DNA of 56,337 nt from Nanobdellota archaeon (GCA_018829185.1 JAHJUI010000001.1:1-56337); one strand, 5' to 3'; positions 34,119 through 42,186 are shown, counted from the first letter of the stretch. Notes: a model not told the origin generated them from the letters alone. Program-made: numbers and translations.

Positions 34119-35696
34119 TTAATTTTTCTTTTTAATTCTTTTTTTTCTATAAAATACAAAGTAAAACAATAAACCTAAGATTACAATTAAACCAACAACA
34201 GTTAGAGCTGTTGAAGTATTAGTACCAAACAACCCATCCATTATTGCTGCACCTGTAATTCCTTCAAAACCAGTATCTGGAGTAGCTTCTTGTGCAGTTA
34301 TTTCTTCTATAACCTCTTCAGTTTCTTCTTCAACTAAGGCTTCTTCCTCAACTAAAGGTTCTTTAGTATCATTAATTCTCCCGCCAGAAGTAAATCTTGA
34401 ACTTCCGCCACCGGTAGTTACTGCTGCAGGCAATACTTCAGCACAACCATCTATATTGCTCCAATCACTCCAAGCTCCAGTAGGAGGACATACACATCTG
34501 TTTCCTTCCCAAACTCCATTAGTATTTTCACAAAGAGTAATAGGTGCAATTACACATTCCCCCGTAGGAATTAAGCAAACTTCATCATTTTCAATATCAC
34601 AATCTGAATCTTGATTACATTCACCACACCCCACATTTCCATTCCAAACAGTTAAGTCTGGACATTCACAATGAGCATGATCTGTAGGAGTATTTGCTCC
34701 CATCCAAATTCCATTTGTATTCAAACAAAGTTGTTCATCATTTACATTTCTACCTTCTAAAACAGCAAATTCTGTAAAATGAGTTATTTCAAAAGTTAAA
34801 GTGTTTGCAACTGTATCAACAATGGTTGGAATTTCAATCCAAGAGCTACCATCATGATAAGAAACATAAAGATTATTTTCATCTGCATTAGCAACAAGTA
34901 ATTCTTCCCTAGTGTAAGGCAAAGTAATTGTAATTGCCGGATCAAAAATAGTCCCATCAGCCCCAAAATCAAAAGTCTTTCCTACTAATTTTACATTTCC
35001 AACCTCAGGACTAACTGTTGGTTGTACTAATTGTCCTGTAATTGAGGTAACTCCTCCAGGAACATTTGGAATATCTAAAATAGCACTACTATAATCTATT
35101 GAAGCAGGAGTTCCAGATACAACACTAAATGACTTTTCATAAGATGTAAAATCAAAAGTTGTTGAACCTTCGAAATAAACATAACCATTGGATGGCTCAC
35201 CAAAAACAGTAGCTTTAACATTTACTGTTTTTTCAACAAAGAATCCTGGAAGTTTTGAAGCATCTATAGTTAAACTGTAAGTTATTGTTCCTGGACCACT
35301 ATCTGACCCATATCCATAACCATATCCAAAGTCCTGATAATCAGGATTACCAACTGACCCATATCCATATCCATAGCCATAACCACCATTTAAATTAGAA
35401 ATTTCAACTGAATTAACAGTTAAAAAACTACAATCATTTGTATTATCAGAATTAATCTTACAACTAAAATAATTTTCACCATCATTAAACATAAGATTTG
35501 TATAGTCTATTGGTAAAAACTCACCATCATTAACAGTAACTACAATCTCAAAGTCTTCTGTAGAATAATCAGAAAAATCAATATTATCCAAATCACCAAT
35601 ATTTACGCCAATAGCCTCTGCAGGCCCTAAAAACAATAGAATACTGATTACAAAAAAAGTTAACATAATACTAGTTAAATGTCTTTTTGCTTTCAT
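34119..35696 (-). CDS. Surface protein with Cys modules and ITGAAI anchor
   Basis: A 525-residue exported protein: signal peptide (about 8-28), beta-rich N-terminal domain with a Gly-Tyr repeat segment (GGYGYGYGYG and GYGYGYG near 105-135), a ZU5-like or death-associated beta domain (about 255-320, HFTEFAVLEG at its end), two copies of a Cys module LCxNTNGxW...CxC...W...GC (about 325-365 and 392-425), a Glu-rich stalk, ITGAAI at about 481, one membrane helix (about 495-515) and a Lys/Arg tail. Probably cell-surface and glycosylated. A TATATATATA element lies directly upstream. Confidence 0.75.
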   Translation of the reverse strand: MKAKRHLTSIMLTFFVISILLFLGPAEAIGVNIGDLDNIDFSDYSTEDFEIVVTVNDGEFLPIDYTNLMFNDGENYFSCKINSDNTNDCSFLTVNSVEISNLNGGYGYGYGYGSVGNPDYQDFGYGYGYGSDSGPGTITYSLTIDASKLPGFFVEKTVNVKATVFGEPSNGYVYFEGSTTFDFTSYEKSFSVVSGTPASIDYSSAILDIPNVPGGVTSITGQLVQPTVSPEVGNVKLVGKTFDFGADGTIFDPAITITLPYTREELLVANADENNLYVSYHDGSSWIEIPTIVDTVANTLTFEITHFTEFAVLEGRNVNDEQLCLNTNGIWMGANTPTDHAHCECPDLTVWNGNVGCGECNQDSDCDIENDEVCLIPTGECVIAPITLCENTNGVWEGNRCVCPPTGAWSDWSNIDGCAEVLPAAVTTGGGSSRFTSGGRINDTKEPLVEEEALVEEETEEVIEEITAQEATPDTGFEGITGAAIMDGLFGTNTSTALTVVGLIVILGLLFYFVFYRKKRIKKKN

Positions 35697-35862
35697 TTTG
35701 ATATGTCTATATATATATACATATATGCATTATCCCTCTTTTTATAAACTTTTCGGTGACAACACTTAGTAACAACATCTTTTGCATTACAAAACACCCA
35801 ATTTTCTTTTTTTGAGCAAAGCTCTAGAAAGACTTAAAAACAACAACCAATTCTACAAAAAA

Positions 35863-36183
35863 ATGCAAAAATCAATAGTAGAACTCTTCACAAGCGTAAC
35901 ATGTCCACATTGTCCTAGATCTATCCTTATGCTTAAAGAATTAGAAAGAGATGACATAGAACCAGTTTTCCATTCTGTAAACTCAAGCAATGGAAGAGAA
36001 AAAGCAGAAGAATATAAAATTCTCTCAGTACCAACATTCATAATAACAGGACCAAAAATAACAAATAAAATAGGATTAAAAAGTCCTTCATTAGAAAAAC
36101 TAAATGAGGCAATAGACATCTCACAAGGATTAAAAGAATTCCCTAAAAAAAGATCATTTTGGGATATATTTAAAAGAAAGTAA
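35863..36183 (+). CDS. Thioredoxin-like protein with CPHC motif
   Basis: A 106-residue thioredoxin/glutaredoxin-fold protein. The redox motif TCPHCPRS is at about residues 12-19 and the cis-Pro loop SVPTFII at about 62-68. I start at the ATG at 35863 because the longer frame adds a region with no family resemblance and a TATA-like CTTAAAAA lies about 30 bases upstream of this ATG. It could reduce disulfides or act as a small protein oxidoreductase. The neighbouring surface proteins are rich in cysteine. Confidence 0.8.
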   Translation: MQKSIVELFTSVTCPHCPRSILMLKELERDDIEPVFHSVNSSNGREKAEEYKILSVPTFIITGPKITNKIGLKSPSLEKLNEAIDISQGLKEFPKKRSFWDIFKRK

Positions 36184-36197
36184 TTCTAAATAAAAAC

Positions 36198-36311
36198 ATG
36201 GCAAAATGCTCATTATGCGGAAAAAGAATTGAAACAACTTTTCTAGGTAAAATTAGGGGAACTTTTTATAAGGGAAAACCAGTATGTCCAGAATGTCAAA
36301 AAACTGAATTA
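36198..36311 (+). CDS. 37-residue zinc-ribbon protein
   Basis: A short frame from ATG 36198: MAKCSLCGKRIETTFLGKI, a middle segment, then VCPECQKLN. Two CxxC pairs (residues 4-7 and 30-33) make a treble-clef or zinc-ribbon. Similar tiny ribbons are common in DPANN and other archaea; some belong to the ribosomal or transcription set. It follows the thioredoxin gene by 14 bases. Confidence 0.72.
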
Positions 36312-36337
36312 AATAAAAAAGTTGAAATTCCAAAATA

Positions 36338-36353
36338 AGCCCTTGTAGCTTAG
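36338..36353 (+). pseudogene. Possible 5' fragment of a split tRNA gene
   Basis: GCCCTTGTAGCTTAGT looks like a tRNA 5' end: a 7-base acceptor strand, TA, then GCTTAGT as start of the D arm (box A without its GG). The acceptor strand pairs with CAGAGGC at 37507-37513 with one C-A mismatch. After this the sequence leaves tRNA form. It may be the front part of the tRNA whose back part lies at 37467-37514. Confidence 0.35.
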
Positions 36354-36366
36354 TAAATAAGAAAAG

Positions 36367-36373
36367 TTTATAA
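36367..36373 (+). promoter_or_regulatory. TATA box of tRNA-Thr(CGU)
   Basis: TTTATAA lies 25-31 bases ahead of the first base of the mature tRNA, the standard archaeal spacing. Confidence 0.6.
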
Positions 36374-36397
36374 GGAAAGAAGATAACCCCTTTTTAA

Positions 36398-36485
36398 GCC
36401 CTGATAGCTCAGGCAGTTAGAGCAGCAGATAAAAAAGCTGAATCTCGTAAACTGCAGGTCGAGGGTGCGAATCCCTCTCGGGGCT
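36398..36485 (+). tRNA. tRNA-Thr(CGU) with 14-base intron at position 30/31
   Basis: Acceptor GCCCTGA/TCGGGGC, D stem GCTC/GAGC, T arm GAGGG-TGCGAAT-CCCTC, discriminator U. The anticodon stem closes only if 36429-36442 is removed: GCAG joins TCTCGTAAACTGC to give stem GCAGT/ACTGC and loop CTCGTAA, anticodon CGU. The junctions fit a textbook BHB motif: outer helix GAG/CTC, central helix CAGC/GCTG, and 3-base bulges AG|A and AA|T cut after the second base. This site inside the anticodon stem is non-canonical. Mature length 74. Confidence 0.88.
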
Positions 36486-36495
36486 TTTTATTAAA

Positions 36496-37479
36496 ATGAC
36501 TAGAATCTATTTTAAAGAAGAAAAAGTAAGAAAAAAATTCTTTACAGATGTTTTAATCAATTCTAATTTCAAAACATGGAAAGAATTAAGAATTAATTTA
36601 AAGATTTCAAAAACCGCTTTAGAAAATTACAAAAATGGAAAATTAACTATACCTGGAGATTTTTATGAAAGTATTATTACCTTTTTACCTAAAAAATTAA
36701 AAGAAAGTTACAACACCCAAGTTTATTCAAAAAAAGACAACTGGGGGGCAATAGAAGGCGGAAAAAAAAATTATGAAAAAAACAAATGGATATTTGAGTT
36801 AGGTAGAAAAAAAGCATTGAAATCAATAAGAAAAATACACCAAATTTCTGATGCAGAAATAAACAAAAATTTCGAATTAGATTTTTATGAAGTTATAGGG
36901 GCATTTATTGGAGATGGATTTTTTAATAAATATGGGAGCTCTTACATTATTCAATTTGCGGGAGATTCAAGATATGATTTTGATTATTATAAAAATAAAA
37001 TTATCCCGGTGATATCTAGATTATTTGATAGAAAACCATTCATAAGGACAAAAGGAAACTGTATGTGGATTACATTTAATTCAAAAAAACTTTTTTATGT
37101 ACTAATAAAAAGATTTCATATGCCAAAAGGAAAAAAGGTTTACACTGTTAAAATCCCCGAGGAAATTTTAAAAGATAAGAATAAATTAATTTACACATTA
37201 AGGGGTATTTTTGATACAGATGGATGTATTTTTGTGGACAAAAGAAAAACTTACAAAAAACTTTATCCCAGAATAGCATTGCAATTAACTAATAAACCTA
37301 TTATAGAACAAATTTATCTTGCACTGAGCTCTTTAAATATAAAATGTGGTATATCAGAGAAAACAAGAGGTAACGCATATACAATCCAAATAAATGGTTT
37401 TAAAGAAGTAAAGAAATACATAGACACAATTGGTTTTTCAAACGAAAGACACCTTAATAGGATAAAACACTTTTCGTAA
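36496..37479 (+). CDS. LAGLIDADG homing endonuclease
   Basis: A 327-residue protein with both LAGLIDADG helices in one chain: VIGAFIGDGFF (133-143) and YTLRGIFDTDGC (233-244), each keeping the catalytic acid. An N-terminal helix-turn-helix region (about 25-65) may add DNA contacts. It starts 10 bases after tRNA-Thr(CGU) and its TAA stop lies inside the anticodon loop of the following tRNA 3' fragment. In archaea such enzymes usually sit inside tRNA or rRNA introns; here the surrounding tRNA is not intact, so the gene looks like part of an insertion. Confidence 0.93.
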   Translation: MTRIYFKEEKVRKKFFTDVLINSNFKTWKELRINLKISKTALENYKNGKLTIPGDFYESIITFLPKKLKESYNTQVYSKKDNWGAIEGGKKNYEKNKWIFELGRKKALKSIRKIHQISDAEINKNFELDFYEVIGAFIGDGFFNKYGSSYIIQFAGDSRYDFDYYKNKIIPVISRLFDRKPFIRTKGNCMWITFNSKKLFYVLIKRFHMPKGKKVYTVKIPEEILKDKNKLIYTLRGIFDTDGCIFVDKRKTYKKLYPRIALQLTNKPIIEQIYLALSSLNIKCGISEKTRGNAYTIQINGFKEVKKYIDTIGFSNERHLNRIKHFS

Positions 37480-37514
37480 AGTGGATATCCCAGGTTCGAA
37501 TCCTGGCAGAGGCT
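37467..37514 (+). pseudogene. tRNA 3' fragment (Thr-like, CGU loop) after endonuclease gene
   Basis: The sequence holds a 3' anticodon-stem strand AGTGG, variable loop ATATC, a perfect T arm CCAGG-TTCGAAT-CCTGG, acceptor strand CAGAGGC and U73. The loop before it reads TTCGTAA, i.e. anticodon CGU, with a near-complete 5' stem strand (ACACT, one extra T). No D arm lies upstream within reach because the endonuclease gene occupies that place. Threonine identity is supported by CGU and U73. Confidence 0.7.
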
Positions 37515-37528
37515 TTATATAATAACCT

Positions 37529-37816
37529 TTAAAGAGCCATCCATAATGCATTGCGTTTTGCAACAATTCCATCAATTTCTTGGATATATAATCTTAAAGC
37601 TTCATCAGCTTCAATATCTCCCCCCAATCTTTCAGAATATCTTTCAGTTAATTTTGAAGTAAATCCCAAACTCTCCCCGCCTTCAGGGGTAAAAACACTT
37701 CCATCTACCATTCTTACTGGGCCTTCACTAACTAAAACCATTCTAAGTAAATCGTGTTTTGGGTTTATAGCCCTTAAATCTTTTTGTGCTTCTTTAACAG
37801 CTTTTACATAATTCAT
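37529..37816 (-). CDS. Hypothetical 95-residue protein
   Basis: A soluble acidic protein, not recognised, with YVKAVKEAQKDLRAINP at the start and a helical C-terminus. I take the ATG at 37816 because GGAGGATC is placed correctly before it; the longer frame would overlap the promoter (AATTTATAAATC near 37858). It lies just after the tRNA fragment on the opposite strand. Confidence 0.6.
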   Translation of the reverse strand: MNYVKAVKEAQKDLRAINPKHDLLRMVLVSEGPVRMVDGSVFTPEGGESLGFTSKLTERYSERLGGDIEADEALRLYIQEIDGIVAKRNALWMAL

Positions 37817-37968
37817 TTTTGATCCTCCATTAAATCTTATTTTTAGTAATCTCCCAAATTTATAAATCTTTCTATTTGTAACCACTGCTAAGAAACAACA
37901 TAACCGAAACACTTATATACTATAGAATATAGGTTTTAACTACCTTAGTTAAGGGAGGGAAACAAAAA

Positions 37969-38865
37969 ATGAATAAAATATTAACAATATTAATGATTTT
38001 CATACTTTTAATAGTTCCACTTGCAGCTTTAGCTCAAATGGATTCAGAAGTTGAAAATCCAAATGAAACTGTTGAGGAACCAGTAGAAGAACTTCAAGAA
38101 GATGAAGCATGGTTCCCAGAAGAAGAAACTAGTGATGAAACTACTGAAGAAGAGGCTGAAGAAGAAGGAACTCAATGTACTGAAGGAATTGGCGCAATTG
38201 AGCCTTGTTATGCAGGATTTAGATTTGTTGAATGCGTAAACGGATATTGGAATGTACATGTACCTACAATAGGAAGTTGTAATGTAGAATGTATTGAAGA
38301 TTCAGATTGTTTAAGGGAACAAGTTTGTATGGAAGAAATCTATAAATGTGTAGTTGTTGAACAAGAAACTGAAGGACCTCAAAAGGAAAATCCAATTGAA
38401 GACGTACCTTTTTGGGATCCTACAAAAGAACAACTTTGTAAGGACACAGGCGGATCTTGGGTAATTGAAGTTACTACAGAAGACGTAGAAGAAGCTCATT
38501 GTGACTGTGGAGAAAATACTTGGAACAATGTTGAAGGATGTCAAGTTGTAGAAGATTCTAATGACAATGATGACAATGATAATGACAACGATAATGACAA
38601 TGGAAGTCACACTTCAGGTAGAGGGGCTATTAGAATTTACAGAGAACAAGAAGCTGAAGAAGAAACTCCAGTTGAAGAAGAAGCTACTGAAGAGGTTATA
38701 GAAGAAACAACTGAACAAAAAGGTTTCTTAAACCAAATTACAGGTTTTTTCGGAGCATACGGAGATAAAGTAAGTCAAGAAGCTAGTTACTTTTTATACC
38801 CACTTTTAGGTATTTTACTAGTTGGTTTAGTTATCTTTGGTGTTAGACAAGTTTCTTTACATTAA
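37969..38865 (+). CDS. Surface protein with Cys module and membrane anchor
   Basis: A 298-residue protein: signal peptide (about 1-23), Glu-rich stretch, a Cys region (CTEGIGAIEPCYAGFRFVEC, then CNVECIEDSDC), one copy of the module LCKDTGGSW...CDC...W...GC (about 145-192), an (ND)n run, a Glu-rich stalk, QITGFFG and a C-terminal membrane helix (about 272-292). Same design as 34119-35696, whose module it shares. Start backed by AAGGGAGGG upstream and a TTATATACT promoter near 37915. Confidence 0.72.
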   Translation: MNKILTILMIFILLIVPLAALAQMDSEVENPNETVEEPVEELQEDEAWFPEEETSDETTEEEAEEEGTQCTEGIGAIEPCYAGFRFVECVNGYWNVHVPTIGSCNVECIEDSDCLREQVCMEEIYKCVVVEQETEGPQKENPIEDVPFWDPTKEQLCKDTGGSWVIEVTTEDVEEAHCDCGENTWNNVEGCQVVEDSNDNDDNDNDNDNDNGSHTSGRGAIRIYREQEAEEETPVEEEATEEVIEETTEQKGFLNQITGFFGAYGDKVSQEASYFLYPLLGILLVGLVIFGVRQVSLH

Positions 38866-38866
38866 A

Positions 38867-38886
38867 TTTTTTCTTTTTTTCTTTTT
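38867..38886 (+). terminator. Poly-T terminator
   Basis: T-rich tract (T6CT7CT5) right after the surface protein stop. Confidence 0.5.
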
Positions 38887-38942
38887 AATTAATTCTTAGA
38901 ATAAAAACTTTTATAAATCAACTCTTTCTCAGATTTTACTAT

Positions 38943-39139
38943 GTCGGGGTGCCGGAGTCTGGAAAAAATCTCCATGAGAAATTATGAGATATTCTAGCGG
39001 GCAGGTCCGGATTAACGAAAGGTGATCTGGTGCTAAACTTAAGTTTTCCAGGAAAAAAGAAATCCTGTGGCTTAGTGCCTACGAGGGATATCTAAACATT
39101 TGATTGTTGGATACTCGAATTCAAATCCCTTCCCCGACA
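38943..39139 (+). tRNA. Multi-intron tRNA, type II, isotype unresolved (Leu-like)
   Basis: Acceptor GTCGGGG/CCCCGAC pairs fully and the discriminator is A. A 32-base intron at 39088-39119 splits the T stem from the T loop: GAGGG joins TTCAAAT-CCCTT. Its BHB is clear: CGAG/CTCG central helix, bulges GG|A and AA|T, inner stem TATC/GATA. The D region also looks interrupted (CCGGA at 38952 pairs with TCCGG near 39016), and the anticodon region must hold more intron, since TCCTG after position 39063 has no proper 5' partner next to an anticodon. CTTAAG near 39048 could supply UAA (Leu). I could not derive one consistent mature form; length 197 versus about 85 expected. Confidence 0.6.
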
Positions 39140-39230
39140 TATTTTTTTCTTACACTGTGACAAAGTTATATAACTATAAAAAACCCAATTAGTTAATTTT
39201 AAAAATAAGTACATTATTGTAATTCTTATT

Positions 39231-39304
39231 GCCTCAGTGGCTTAGCCTGGTAGAGCACCGCATTGGTAATGCGGAGGTCGGGGGTTCAATTCCCCTCTGA
39301 GGCT
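39231..39304 (+). tRNA. tRNA-Thr(GGU)
   Basis: A full cloverleaf without intron: acceptor GCCTCAG/CTGAGGC, D arm with CCTGGTA, anticodon stem CCGCA/TGCGG with loop TTGGTAA (anticodon GGU), T arm GGGGG-TTCAATT-CCCCT with one weak pair, U73. Length 74. Confidence 0.95.
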
Positions 39305-39344
39305 TTCAAAACCTTTAAAAACCCCTTATTTTACCTGTCTAACA

Positions 39345-39803
39345 ATGGATATCAAAAAACAATACAAAAAAATAGAAAATAAATTCAAATTACCTAATTT
39401 TGATAAATTCGATAAAGAATTTGAGATATCTACCTTAGATACAGATGATTTTCTATTAAGAAATGTAAGAAGAAGAATGAACAATAAACTAACTTTCTTT
39501 ACTCAAATCTTTGACACAATTTTATTTCCAAATCCAAATTCATTAATTTCAATGCACGAATCAAAATCTTGTTCAGAAGAAGAAAAAATCGAAATAATGA
39601 AGTTCTACAATAAATTAATGATTTTAGAAAGAGAAGCACTTTCCTTTGATATTGAACCAGATGACAAAAAAGAAGCAGAATTCATAAACAAACTTTGGAA
39701 ACAATGGACAGAGATAAAAAAAGAAACAAATAAATTAGTTGAAAAAATGAAAGAATCTTGGAAAGACGAAGATAAGAAAATTAAGAATCATTATTTTGGC
39801 TAA
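39345..39803 (+). CDS. Hypothetical helical protein before pilus operon
   Basis: A 152-residue, charged, all-helical soluble protein; not recognised. It begins 41 bases after tRNA-Thr(GGU) behind a CCTTTAAAAA promoter and ends just before the first pilin-like gene, which has its own TATA-like element, so membership of the pilus operon is uncertain. Confidence 0.58.
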   Translation: MDIKKQYKKIENKFKLPNFDKFDKEFEISTLDTDDFLLRNVRRRMNNKLTFFTQIFDTILFPNPNSLISMHESKSCSEEEKIEIMKFYNKLMILEREALSFDIEPDDKKEAEFINKLWKQWTEIKKETNKLVEKMKESWKDEDKKIKNHYFG

Positions 39804-39840
39804 AGAAAATTATATAAACACTAATTCTTTGTTTAATTAC

Positions 39841-40506
39841 ATGAATAAAAGAGGCCAATTTTACTTAATCATAGTTTTAGTTCTAGCTTTTTTAATCTAC
39901 GGAGTTACTGGAAAAACAAATAGCATAGAAAAACCAATTTTATTTCAAGATTTTTCAGATCTTTCAGAAAATTATGTTACTGAATCAAAAAATATTGTCA
40001 ATGATGCATTGTACAGTAACAGTCTAAATGTAGCAACAGATTTAGATTCTTTCACACAAGAATTTTTAGTTTATGCAAAACAAAAAAATCCTTCAGTAGG
40101 AATTGTTTACGTTTATAAAGAAGGAATAGATGTGAGGGTAGCAAATTATTTAGATAATCCAATTGCAACATATGATCGAACAATTTCCGCTGCAAATCAA
40201 GAAGTAGTAGAAAGAGTAGTTTTTAATGTAGGTGGAAAAGAATTCGTACACCAAGTTCCATTAAAATTACAGGACTTTGGAACAGAATGGTATACTTCAT
40301 CTGGAGGCCTAGTACCACTACAAATTAGTGTAGGGGGAATTTTACATAATTTTGGAGATTTTTCTGGAACTGGTCCAGAATTTAAAGTGCTTGTTAGATC
40401 AGAAACAACTGAAGATACATTCGATATAGGAAATGTAGACCAAGGAATCACATACTCGCCACCATCAAAAGATTTAAATAATGTAATTCAAATTTACAGA
40501 TCATAA
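39841..40506 (+). CDS. Pilin-like secreted protein 1
   Basis: A 221-residue protein starting MNKRG|QFYLIIVLVLAFLIYG, a prepilin-type signal (basic residues, Gly at -1) followed at once by the hydrophobic helix; the rest is an outside beta domain. I choose the ATG at 39841 over a TTG 45 bases upstream because the KRG motif then sits at the N-terminus and TTATATAAAC lies about 28 bases before it. Its stop overlaps the next start (TAATG). Confidence 0.7.
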   Translation: MNKRGQFYLIIVLVLAFLIYGVTGKTNSIEKPILFQDFSDLSENYVTESKNIVNDALYSNSLNVATDLDSFTQEFLVYAKQKNPSVGIVYVYKEGIDVRVANYLDNPIATYDRTISAANQEVVERVVFNVGGKEFVHQVPLKLQDFGTEWYTSSGGLVPLQISVGGILHNFGDFSGTGPEFKVLVRSETTEDTFDIGNVDQGITYSPPSKDLNNVIQIYRS

Positions 40507-41069
40507 TGAAAAAGAGAGGCATAACACCATTAATTGCATGGGTATTATTATTTGGTTTCGCCGTAGCAGCTGGAGCTTTCATTTATGGTTGGGTGGGAGA
40601 TTGGCTCCCAGGAATACAACTACAAGCAAAACCAGAACTTTATTGTGATGATGTTCAAATTTCTTTTGAAGATTCTTGTAGGCTTCTGGATGGGGGGGAA
40701 AGTAAAAACCTAAACCTAACAATTAATAATAAAGGAAGTTTTACAATAACAAGACTTACTGTTCAAAGAACTGCAGGAGCAACAGGTTCTTGTTTACAAT
40801 TAATAGAAATTACACCATCAGATCCTCCAAAATCTTTTGAAGTTCCATTTAATGCTACTTTAACAAGTTTAGTAAATTTATCAGATCCAAATCAAGCCCC
40901 CTATATGAAAAATTGTGTGGTAGCAGCAGGACAGGCAACAACAAATTCAAATCTTAATTTCACAGAAATATCTGTTATTCCTTGGATAAACAAAGACGGA
41001 GAAACTTTCCCTTGTGTTGACAAAAAGATAACTTTAAATAATATAGATTTACTAAATAGAATATGTTAA
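40506..41069 (+). CDS. Pilin-like protein 2
   Basis: A 187-residue protein with MKKRG|ITPLIAWVLLFGFAV, a class III signal peptide as in archaeal type IV pilins, then one helix and a beta-rich domain with four Cys, probably two disulfides. Archaeal prepilin peptidase (PibD/FlaK type) would cut after Gly5. No peptidase gene is in this window. Confidence 0.8.
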   Translation: MKKRGITPLIAWVLLFGFAVAAGAFIYGWVGDWLPGIQLQAKPELYCDDVQISFEDSCRLLDGGESKNLNLTINNKGSFTITRLTVQRTAGATGSCLQLIEITPSDPPKSFEVPFNATLTSLVNLSDPNQAPYMKNCVVAAGQATTNSNLNFTEISVIPWINKDGETFPCVDKKITLNNIDLLNRIC

Positions 41070-41072
41070 GAG

Positions 41073-41585
41073 GTGAGAAATATTAAACTACCAGCATTAT
41101 TTATTCAAGAAAAAAAAGATTTAGTTTTCAATAAGAAAGGTATCTCTCCTTTAATCGCTACTGTATTATTAATAGCGTTTGTAATTTTAATAGCAATTCT
41201 AGTTTGGTTCTGGTGGGATAAAATTATAAGGGCAGAAGCAGAAAAAGTTGGAGTAGAAACAGTTGGAGCAATTTCCTGTTCTCAAGAAATTAGCTTCTCG
41301 ATTTCAAATCCAACATGCCATACAGGAGCAATAAACTTTGACATAGAGAACACAAACACCGGAAATATTTACAAGTTTAAAGTAAGGACCAAAGTAGGCA
41401 ATAATTTTTTAGAAGTAATTGAATTAGCAACTCCATTACAAGCTTCAGAAGCAACACAAGCAGGAGTAAATTATAATGAGACTCTTGGAGCACCAGATTC
41501 AATAGAAGTAATTCCAGAAGTTCTTTCAAGTGGTGCAACAATTACCTGTAATGAACAATCACAAACTGCATTCATTACTTGTTAG
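41073..41585 (+). CDS. Pilin-like protein 3
   Basis: A 170-residue protein beginning with GTG. A longer leader (about 22 residues) precedes KKG|ISPLIATVLLIAFVIL, the standard archaeal pilin H-domain. An internal start closer to the motif is possible but no ATG is there. Ribosome site AGAGGTG overlaps the start. The outer domain has four to five Cys. Confidence 0.82.
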   Translation: MRNIKLPALFIQEKKDLVFNKKGISPLIATVLLIAFVILIAILVWFWWDKIIRAEAEKVGVETVGAISCSQEISFSISNPTCHTGAINFDIENTNTGNIYKFKVRTKVGNNFLEVIELATPLQASEATQAGVNYNETLGAPDSIEVIPEVLSSGATITCNEQSQTAFITC

Positions 41586-41658
41586 CAACCATAACATTTA
41601 AAAACACATAAACTAGAAATTAAACTATAATGTTTTATAAAAAAGGAGGTGGAAAAAA

Positions 41659-42153
41659 GTGAAATCAAAAAAAGGTATATCTCCATTGATCGCTACTGTT
41701 CTATTGATTGGATTTACAATCGTTTTAGCAGCATTAGTTATGAGATGGGGTGGACAGTTCTTTAGACAACAAACTGACGTAGTTGGCTGTGAATCCGAAG
41801 GACAAATACAATGTACATCTGGAGTAGATTTAGTTATAGAAAATGTATTAGGCGGGGTAAATGAAACTACAATTAATGTACTAAACAATGGAAATTATGA
41901 CATTGGCGAAATACAATATGTAGTTCTGGATGCCAATGGAGTAACTCTTAATTCTACAAGAGATATAACCGGAATAACGTCGTTAGCAGGAGATTCAGTT
42001 ACACTTGACATACCAGTATTAGTCAGTACAACAATAGGAAAAGTTAAAGTTATCCCAATCTTGAACTATGAAATGAAAGACGGATCAACAAGTTGTATAG
42101 TCCATTGTTCAGAAACTACAAAGACTGTTTCAGGCGTTACAGTAACTCCATAA
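41659..42153 (+). CDS. Pilin-like protein 4
   Basis: A 164-residue protein, GTG start with a strong ribosome site AAAGGAGGTG, then KSKKG|ISPLIATVLLIGFTIVLA. This is the best match to the conserved archaeal pilin N-terminus (DUF1628/Pilin_N type) and, with its own ribosome site and a poly-T tract after it, a good candidate for the major pilin. Confidence 0.85.
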   Translation: MKSKKGISPLIATVLLIGFTIVLAALVMRWGGQFFRQQTDVVGCESEGQIQCTSGVDLVIENVLGGVNETTINVLNNGNYDIGEIQYVVLDANGVTLNSTRDITGITSLAGDSVTLDIPVLVSTTIGKVKVIPILNYEMKDGSTSCIVHCSETTKTVSGVTVTP

Positions 42154-42158
42154 ATATA

Positions 42159-42174
42159 TTTTTTTCTTTTTTTT
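42159..42174 (+). terminator. Poly-T tract after probable major pilin
   Basis: T7CT8 follows the stop of pilin 4. Partial termination here would give more pilin 2-4 message than message for the ATPase and membrane proteins downstream. Confidence 0.45.
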
Positions 42175-42186
42175 AAATTATAAAAA

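Noticed and set aside
36398-37514. One tRNA joined from the 5' half of tRNA-Thr(CGU) and the 3' fragment after the endonuclease, with the gene as its intron
   Set aside because: Acceptor strands GCCCTGA and CAGAGGC do not pair, and the first tRNA is already complete by itself.
36398-37514. Integrase attachment sites (tRNA 3' end repeated)
   Set aside because: The two 3' halves differ throughout the T arm and acceptor; att repeats should be near identical. No integrase gene is visible.
39036-39085. tRNA-Leu(UAA) read straight from CTTAAG in the multi-intron tRNA
   Set aside because: The flanking bases do not form a five-pair anticodon stem with TCCTG, so the isotype was left open.
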